This document shows, piece by piece, positions 7,870 through 12,613 of a DNA stretch of 12,613 nt. The stretch spans positions 1 through 12,613 of the forward strand of contig JAEVYV010000165.1 in the NCBI GenBank assembly GCA_023392575.1, read 5' to 3'. A program made the position numbers and the translations under genes. This stretch comes from Bacteroidota bacterium (GTDB lineage Bacteria; Bacteroidota; Bacteroidia; Chitinophagales; Chitinophagaceae). Under the pieces are notes generated by a model. It had not been told where the DNA came from. It did not search any database and saw nothing but the letters and a program-made list of their open reading frames with translations. Position 1 is the first letter of the stretch. The number at the start of each line of letters is the position of its first letter.

Positions 7870-8451
7870 CTAAAAGACTTTGTTCTTTTTCACCTGAACA
7901 TTGCCTATTATTTCATTGGGCGTTGCCCGGTTGATTCCTCCCTCCTCATTGCAGGTCAAATAACTTCCGCCAAAACCAAGGCCGGACATTCTATCTGGAG
8001 CCCCACTGTCTCCCTCACCGTTATCTTCAAATGCAAGTTGCCACCTGTACCCGGGAAGTATCCAATCTTTCTCAATTCCTTTAGAGTGCGTGATCACCCC
8101 ACTCAAAATCCACAGATTGTCTTCCATCCTGATGCAATCCAGCGTAGCCTTGATAGTGATATAGGATGCTTCAAATGCCAGGTGCCCCGTTATGCTTCCA
8201 TCCTTTTTTTGTACGGCATTAAAAGCAAAAGAGACGATTGTTCCATAAAGCTCCTTATAATAGCCTTTGCCGGATATTCTCATCCTTTCGCCGGCAGCTG
8301 CAGAAGCAGTACTGCCCGATAGCAGGTTAGCAGCCTCCGTATTTTTAACAGCGTTAGTCTCTTCTCCCCCTTATGGAGACATGTCGGTTTTGGAGCAATT
8401 CGTTAGCAGTAACAGCAAAATCAATGGTATTGCTATTCCATTATTTTTCAT
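7870..8451 (-). pseudogene. Lipoprotein paralog interrupted by an in-frame stop
   Basis: The gene starts at ATG 8451 and encodes a lipoprotein-type signal (MKNNGIAIPLILLLLLTNCSK, with the cysteine at 19). It reaches an in-frame TAA at 8371-8373 as codon 27. The same frame then continues without interruption to TAG at 7870, for 193 codons in all. It is homologous to the upstream gene at 8558-9094 over its whole length: LTNCSKTDMSP matches LANCSKTESISP, and VQKKDGSITG matches MQKKDGSIKG. ATG 8283 could start a 137-aa protein, but without any signal peptide. One base change in codon 27 would restore the gene, so this is a recent nonsense mutation, a truncated gene or a sequencing error next to a run of five C. 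The function of the family is unknown. Confidence 0.8.
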
Positions 8452-8471
8452 GATAAAAATTTATCCAGGTT

Positions 8472-8503
8472 ACCAGGTAGTGCCTGAAAAGCCACTACCT
8501 GGT
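8472..8503. promoter_or_regulatory. Hairpin between the two lipoprotein paralogs
   Basis: A perfect 11-bp inverted repeat (8472-8482 with 8493-8503) encloses a 10-base loop. It lies 54 bases after the stop of the upstream paralog and about 20 bases before the ATG of the interrupted one. No U-run follows the stem directly in the minus direction, although an ATTTTTAT stretch comes about 13 bases later. It could be an attenuator, an mRNA-stabilising stem or a weak terminator. The structure is clear; the function is not. Confidence 0.6.
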
Positions 8504-8557
8504 TGAAGTTTTGTTACTCATACCAAACAACTGCCTGTAACAGCGCTCGGGAAGTTG

Positions 8558-9094
8558 TCATTGCTTGATGACAATACTACCATTGACAGTATAGGGCGTG
8601 GCTAAATCGGGATATTCGCAGGTAAAGCCCATACCTGTTGCAACACCGCCGCTTCTATCCGGCTCGCCTGTTTCACCGTCGCGGAAAGACATGACAAACC
8701 TCTGTCCTGCTGCCAGCCATGTATTTTCAGTTGCCTTTGTTATTGCTCCCCCAACGACCAGGAAGTTCCCGGAAACCGTCATGCAATCTATATCGCCCCG
8801 GAATTCATAATTCGGATTCCGATATATCATAAGTCCTTTTATACTGCCGTCTTTTTTCTGCATGGCGTGAAAAAAGAACGAGCTTCCTAATTCCGCAATG
8901 CTGCCCTTGCCGGAAGCCTTTAGTTTTTCCTGGTCCCTGGCCGATAAGGCAGGGTCAGGCATTTGCTTTGCCCCTTCTGCATTCTTTTCAAAGCTTTTAT
9001 TTTTTTCAGCCGGGGATATGCTCTCCGTTTTGGAGCAATTGGCCAAAAACACTACGGAAACCAATAGTGCTGACAGGTAGTGGGAACTTTTCAT
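8558..9094 (-). CDS. Predicted lipoprotein of an uncharacterised beta-rich family
   Basis: This 178-aa protein starts at ATG 9094. A TTG at 9100 in the same frame is a less likely start. Its signal peptide ends in FLANC, so the cysteine at residue 20 is the likely lipidation site, though Asn at -1 is unusual. A polar linker follows, then a domain with SGKGSIAELGSSFFFHAMQK, KKDGSIKG, GDIDCMTVSGNFLVVGGAIT and FRDGETGEPDRSG. This layout, with DG-x-x-x-G, D-x-C-x-x-V-x-G-N and D-G-E-(T)-G..PDR, resembles a group of small secreted bacterial proteins of unknown function that I recognise only by pattern. It is probably anchored in the envelope. The downstream gene is a tandem paralog that has acquired a stop codon. 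A TAnnTTTG match lies 137 bases upstream. Confidence 0.85.
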   Translation of the reverse strand: MKSSHYLSALLVSVVFLANCSKTESISPAEKNKSFEKNAEGAKQMPDPALSARDQEKLKASGKGSIAELGSSFFFHAMQKKDGSIKGLMIYRNPNYEFRGDIDCMTVSGNFLVVGGAITKATENTWLAAGQRFVMSFRDGETGEPDRSGGVATGMGFTCEYPDLATPYTVNGSIVIKQ

Positions 9095-9370
9095 AATCAA
9101 GAGTTTATGTTTTGTAAAAAAGTCTCCCCAGGTACCTTGCTGTAGTTGACGAGGGTTGTGAAACAGCTAGTAGAAATAAGGTAAGTAATGTGACCGGTTA
9201 GCCGGTTGCTGCAAGAATTCCGATGAAAAACAAAGATATATTATGAATTATAATAATCCTACTCATGCGTAGATAAATTCTATTTTTTCCTAGAAAGCCG
9301 CTTGTAATGTTGGCTTGTATGTAAAATGATAACCGTACAAAACTAAAGCGAGGCAAGCAAGGCAAAGACA
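9095..9370. other. Upstream region of the lipoprotein gene
   Basis: I see no gene in this stretch. On the minus strand it would be a long 5' leader. It holds a promoter-like box at 9231-9238 and a short ACCGG/CCGGT hairpin (9193-9197 with 9202-9206). A second TAnnTTTG match (TAGTTTTG) lies at 9338-9345, with a TTTG 17 bases further upstream. The bases just before the start (GGTACCTGGGGAGACTTTTT on the minus strand) loosely resemble the leader of the downstream paralog. Confidence 0.45.
9231..9238 (-). promoter_or_regulatory. Possible -7 promoter box of the lipoprotein gene
   Basis: On the minus strand this reads TATCTTTG, a full match to the Bacteroidota -7 consensus TAnnTTTG. It would place the transcript start near 9224 and give a leader of about 130 bases. 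No good -33 TTTG is visible 19-21 bases upstream, so the call is tentative. Confidence 0.4.
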
Positions 9371-9440
9371 GGCGGGAGGCTGAGGTTAAGGTTGAGGATT
9401 TAGGTGCAGTGTCGGGTTTTGGCGGAGGGCGGGTGGTTTT
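9371..9440 (+). repeat. Degenerate G/T-rich repeat tract C
   Basis: The core at 9371-9406 has units such as GAGGTTAAGG, GTTGAGG and TTTAGG. It is followed by a looser G-rich part (GGGTTTTGGCGGAGGGCGGG). The orientation and unit type match tracts A, B and D. It sits between the WG-repeat gene's stop and the lipoprotein leader. Confidence 0.6.
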
Positions 9441-9740
9441 CTGCTGAATTCCTGGCACCCAAAGATGAGGGGAAGAGCCAGCCCGGTTGTTTGTTTTGTG
9501 GATTGTTGCTGCCGGCCACAGCTACCCGTTGGGTTTGTGGACCGTGGCTGGTAAAACTGGTGCGGCCTATACTATTTCTGCAAAGGAAAAGGAAAGAAGC
9601 CTGGCATCTTGCAAAACGGCTTGTGCGGACACGGCCCAGGCATCAAAGGGTTCAGCGAGACAGGGCTTGGGGTGCCCCTGCGTTAAAAGCAGTCTGCAAA
9701 TGGGTCTACCCAAATTACGGGGATGACAACGTCTCTTATT
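9441..9740. repeat. Gene-free gap with repeat blocks shared with 7549-7869
   Basis: AAACGGCTTGTGCGGACAC (9614-9632) differs from 7753-7771 at two of 19 positions. GGTTCAGCGAGACAGGG (9649-9665) resembles 5956-5972. AAAGCAGTCTGCA (9686-9698) is identical to 7566-7578, and GGGATGACAA (9720-9729) matches 7589-7598. A plus-strand frame is open from 9555 to a TAA at 9684-9686 and contains GHGPGIKGFSETGLG, but it has no start codon, so I do not call a gene. This is most likely a dispersed intergenic repeat. Confidence 0.55.
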
Positions 9741-11483
9741 TTATTTTCTTGCTTTTGTCAGCCGCTCTCCTTTTTTGTTTATGGTAAATGATTCTTTACC
9801 TATTCGTACAACTGCGACACCCAAAAAGAAACTGGCTGGATAATCGTACATAAACGGAATGGTTACTTTTCCTGTTTTATCAATAAAGCCCCACTTCCCG
9901 TTTTGTTTTGCCGCCAAAAAATCTTCCTGGAAATAACTGGCTATATCCTCGTAGCTTCCGGCAGCTATTTCTTTTCCGGTCTGTTTATCTGCTATGCTCC
10001 ATTCTCCGTTGCGCTTCAATCCTATATTGCCTGCGTGCAGATCTCTTAAGTTCTCGTATTCGGCCGGAACTATTTCCTTCCCCCTGTTGTCAAGCAAGCC
10101 GAGTTTTCCGTTTATGGTTACTTTAAGAAACTCATTGTTGGAGAAGGCTTCTATTTTATCGTATTGAATGGGAATTATTTCTTTACCATACAGGTTTATG
10201 TACCCCCATTTTCCCTGTAGTTTTGCCTTGACAATGGCATGTTGGTTGGGGTGTCCCAAAACATCGTATTGAATGGGGAGTATTTCTTTCCCTGATATAG
10301 CCAAATAACCGCATTTTTCACCAATCCAAACTTTGATGTAATCTCCCACATCCCGTATTTTAACGAGTTCTATGTGGTCGTATTTCGGAGGAGTCATTTC
10401 TGTGCCATCTGCATAAATAAGTCCTTTCTTGTTGTTTTGCACCACCAAGTATTCATCTTTGGAGAACGCAAGTATTTTGTCATATTTAAAAGGCATTATT
10501 TTCAGACCTGCTGCGCTGACCACTCCCCTTTGTCCGCCCGATACGATGGTTGCAAATCCATCCCTGAAACTGCTGACAGTTTCGTATTGAGGCGGCAGGA
10601 TTTCTTTTCCTTGTCTGTAGTTTACTAATCCTGCTTTTTGACCGATATACACCTTAGCGTATACGCTGTCCCAAAATTCTATTTTGTCGTATAGAGGCGG
10701 GACCACTTCTCTCCCCAGTCTGTCCACATACCCTTTCTTTCCATCTATTTGTACTTCCGAGAATAAAGCTGTGTTTTTATTTTTTACAGTGGTCGTGTAT
10801 GCATATTCAAAAAGCTGATACGTTCGAAAGCCTGCCAGCGAATCGTATTTAAACGGAGTCAATACCTTTCCCATGTTATCTAAATAAGCCCATTTCCCAT
10901 TCAGCTTTGCTTCGCGCAAGCCGAAATCAAGGGACTTCCCGGACAGGTCTTCATAAATTAAAGGCGTTTTTACAGCTCCGGTTTTATCAACATAGCCCCA
11001 TTTGTTTTTTTGTTTTACGGCAAACAACTCTCCTTGTGCATCGTATGCGTTATCATATTGTTTGAGCAATATTTCTACATGCTCTTTTGCTTTTACTTCT
11101 TTTATTAATTTTTCTAGTCTTTCAATCTCTTTTTTTGCGATGTACTTAGCATCTCTGACTGCCTGGGAATGCTCTTCTTTGTACTTCTTATATTGCTTCA
11201 CCTCATAATCGTAAAGCCGGTTATACGTATCGATTGAGCGTGCCGTAGAACCTAGTGCCGTAGTACGTGCATGATCATAGTTTGGATATTTGGGTTCCGG
11301 AACAGCTTTCACTTTATCAAGGTAGTTCTGCCACTCTATTATATTCCTTTGCAGCTGTTCCACGCTATGATCTTTACCGATTAAGTATGGCTTGTTAATG
11401 TTGGATATGGTACGTTGGGCCTGTGCCTGATTTAAACAAAGGGCAATCAGCAATAAGCAGCCCAAGAACATTTTTTCTTTCAT
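9741..11483 (-). CDS. Exported coiled-coil protein with about 12 WG repeats
   Basis: This 580-aa protein starts with a signal peptide (1-22, ending in LNQAQAQ). It has a charged, helical region (about 38-150) rich in Lys and Glu that is likely coiled coil. A row of WG-type repeats follows, recognisable by K-W-G-(Y/F)-(V/I)-D and the following (V/I)-(T/L)-P-x-x-Y-(D/E). Repeat starts fall near residues 161, 197, 249, 283, 318, 352, 390, 425, 460, 494, 530 and 563, with spacing of about 32-36 except for one longer gap. Several units have lost the Trp. WG repeats are common in exported bacterial proteins and are thought to act in binding; no catalytic motif is visible. The DNA looks more AT-rich than the protease gene. 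It appears monocistronic, with gaps of several hundred bases on both sides. Confidence 0.9.
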   Translation of the reverse strand: MKEKMFLGCLLLIALCLNQAQAQRTISNINKPYLIGKDHSVEQLQRNIIEWQNYLDKVKAVPEPKYPNYDHARTTALGSTARSIDTYNRLYDYEVKQYKKYKEEHSQAVRDAKYIAKKEIERLEKLIKEVKAKEHVEILLKQYDNAYDAQGELFAVKQKNKWGYVDKTGAVKTPLIYEDLSGKSLDFGLREAKLNGKWAYLDNMGKVLTPFKYDSLAGFRTYQLFEYAYTTTVKNKNTALFSEVQIDGKKGYVDRLGREVVPPLYDKIEFWDSVYAKVYIGQKAGLVNYRQGKEILPPQYETVSSFRDGFATIVSGGQRGVVSAAGLKIMPFKYDKILAFSKDEYLVVQNNKKGLIYADGTEMTPPKYDHIELVKIRDVGDYIKVWIGEKCGYLAISGKEILPIQYDVLGHPNQHAIVKAKLQGKWGYINLYGKEIIPIQYDKIEAFSNNEFLKVTINGKLGLLDNRGKEIVPAEYENLRDLHAGNIGLKRNGEWSIADKQTGKEIAAGSYEDIASYFQEDFLAAKQNGKWGFIDKTGKVTIPFMYDYPASFFLGVAVVRIGKESFTINKKGERLTKARK

Positions 11484-12052
11484 GGCTTACGTTTCTAATG
11501 ACCTATTATATAATTTTCCTTTTCTGTTGTCCTATATTCTGTTTTTCCGCTTCTACAGACCTGCCTTAAATAAAATGCCTTGTTTTTTGTTTTATAACTA
11601 CTGTCTGTTTTCCATTTATTCTCTTGCTTACTGTTTTTGTAAATGTGCAGATTCAAAAATGTCGCACCATGTTGAACGGTTGCCAATGCACCGGCTTCCG
11701 TATTCTATACAGCCCCGGTAAGTTATTTAAAAGCTCCATAAGGAACAAATGCTGAATGATTGCTTGTCAACCGGCACATCGTTGCGTTTTTGTTCGATGA
11801 GGCTTTGAGTTTTAGGTTGAGGCTGAGGGTTAGTGTTTAGGCGTTGATGCCGGGCCTCTGTGAAGAAAGAATTGTCTTAGAACAGCTGGGACACGTAGGC
11901 AAAACTGACAGGTCTGCGCTCAGCACAATTGTATACCGGCGGAAGGCCCATCGGCAAAGGAGAGAAGACAAACCCTCATCCTTCCAGGAACGACCCCAGC
12001 GTTGCCAATTGCAGATTCCAAAAAAACGTCTTCAATCAATGGTTTTTCCAGA
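11484..12052. other. Long gene-free gap with G/T repeat
   Basis: This gap of 569 bases has an AT-rich part (11484-11650) that serves as the WG gene's upstream region. On the minus strand TTATATAATAGG lies about 20-35 bases before its start and may be promoter-like. A G/T repeat tract lies at 11799-11847. Short open frames exist on both strands, including a 63-residue minus-strand frame ending 12 bases before the WG gene, but none shows family features. I see no RNA gene or clear terminator. Confidence 0.5.
11799..11847 (+). repeat. Degenerate G/T-rich repeat tract D
   Basis: The units include TTTTAGG, GTTGAGG, GAGGGTTAG and TTTAGG. Its end, GTGTTTAGGCGTTGATGCC, closely resembles the end of tract A, GTGTTGAGGCGTTTAGC. 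It lies in the gap between the membrane protein's stop and the WG gene's start. Confidence 0.65.
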
Positions 12053-12337
12053 TTAAGAACGGTCAGTTGCTGACTCTTCCTCATTGGATTGTTCCTGATC
12101 ATTGAAACCGCTTTGTGCCGGTTTGTTCTCAGCAGGCCTAACCGTCCCCTTTATAGCACCCGTCAAAGGTTCGTTAAACCCGCTGGCCTGCGGCATGCTT
12201 ATATTTCGTTCTGCAGACCGGTTGCCCTCCAATGAAGCTTTTTCTTTTGAAGTTCTTTTCCTTCGCCTCAACATTACTGCAACAAATCCAACCAATACGA
12301 TCAAGAAAACAAAACCAAAAAAAATCATACTGAACAT
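12053..12337 (-). CDS. Small single-pass membrane protein
   Basis: This 94-aa protein has a strongly hydrophobic N-terminus (residues 1-22, MFSMIFFGFVFLIVLVGFVA) followed at once by RRRKR. The positive-inside rule would then put the tail in the cytoplasm. The remaining 65 residues are polar, rich in Ser, Glu, Asn and Gln, and probably disordered, with no cysteine or catalytic motif. I recognise no family. The charge pattern and clean ATG (12337) to TAA (12053) frame support a real gene, but its small size and compositional simplicity keep confidence moderate. It has no close partner on the same strand in the window. Confidence 0.6.
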   Translation of the reverse strand: MFSMIFFGFVFLIVLVGFVAVMLRRRKRTSKEKASLEGNRSAERNISMPQASGFNEPLTGAIKGTVRPAENKPAQSGFNDQEQSNEEESATDRS

Positions 12338-12613
12338 AATTCAACGATTTGTTTATTAGAGATAAAGCCCCAAAAATCATGCGCACCATTAAACGCATAA
12401 AGGATTCTGCCAGAAAGCCTTTTATTTCTCCTGGCTTACCGGTTTGACACATTCATATGAAGAAATTTGTGTTGATAAAGACCTATACTACCAGGCCTGC
12501 TGTTCACTTGTGCGGCACCACAATTATTGTAACCGCGAACATCCTTTCACACGTGTACTCAATCTTGTCACATGAAAATTGTCTTTCTTTTGCTCCCCGG
12601 ATGAGGATAGCTT
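12338..12613. other. Window end, no gene identified
   Basis: A plus-strand frame from ATG 12457 is open to the window edge (52 codons, beginning MKKFVLIKTYTTRPAV), but its sequence does not look like a known protein and may be chance. CTTGTGCGGCAC at 12507-12518 repeats the core seen at 7759 and 9620. Nothing else is supportable. Confidence 0.35.

Noticed and set aside
9404..9787. A 127-codon plus-strand frame between the lipoprotein and WG genes
   Set aside because: It overlaps the WG gene's 3' end, runs through repeat tract C and the shared repeat blocks, and its protein has no family features.
11495..11686. A 63-codon minus-strand frame just upstream of the WG gene
   Set aside because: It is AT-rich, low in protein-like features and sits where the WG promoter should be.
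5888..11847. CRISPR array reading of the G/T tracts
   Set aside because: The units are 6-8 bases, degenerate and contiguous, without constant repeats or spacers, and no cas gene is present.
11844..12102. Short frames on both strands (70 and 60 codons) near 12.0 kb
   Set aside because: They overlap each other, lack motifs and one overlaps the membrane protein gene in another frame.

Overview
The window reads as chromosomal DNA of a Bacteroidota member, most likely Chitinophagaceae or a close relative. The evidence is a very large secreted protease ending in a type IX secretion (T9SS) sorting domain with the YPNPSKG motif, a TAnnTTTG-type promoter match, lipoproteins, a WG-repeat protein, and starts without strong Shine-Dalgarno sequences. 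No rRNA, tRNA, CRISPR array, transposase or phage gene was recognised.

Layout. Bases 1-78 are probably the 3' end of an upstream plus-strand gene, followed by a 67-aa small protein (111-314) and a perfect 12-bp-stem terminator (342-370). That terminator sits between this gene and a convergent 1784-aa subtilisin-family (S8) multidomain T9SS protease (489-5843, minus). Next are a YdcF/DUF218-family protein (6008-6655, minus) and, divergently, a SRPBCC/AHSA1-fold protein (7039-7488, plus). The middle holds two tandem minus-strand lipoprotein paralogs. The upstream copy (8558-9094) is intact. The downstream copy (7870-8451) has an in-frame TAA just after its lipoprotein signal, so it is a recent pseudogene, a truncated gene or a sequence error. 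A minus-strand exported protein with a coiled coil and about 12 WG repeats (9741-11483) and a 94-aa single-pass membrane protein (12053-12337) complete the gene set.

The genes do not form one obvious pathway. Most act in or outside the envelope: secreted protease, lipoproteins, WG-repeat protein, membrane protein. The YdcF-like and SRPBCC proteins look cytosolic.

The most unusual material is in the gaps. Four gaps (near 5.9, 7.5, 9.4 and 11.8 kb) carry the same kind of degenerate G/T-rich repeat, with units like GGTTTAGG or GGTTGAGG, always G/T-rich on the plus strand. Short blocks next to them (AAACGnCTTGTGCGG, AAAGCAGTCTGCA, GGGATGACAA, GTTGAGCGAGGCCAGG) recur between gaps in different orders, which suggests a family of mosaic intergenic elements. 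I see no convincing new defence or metabolic system. The best leads are these elements and the nonsense-interrupted lipoprotein duplicate.
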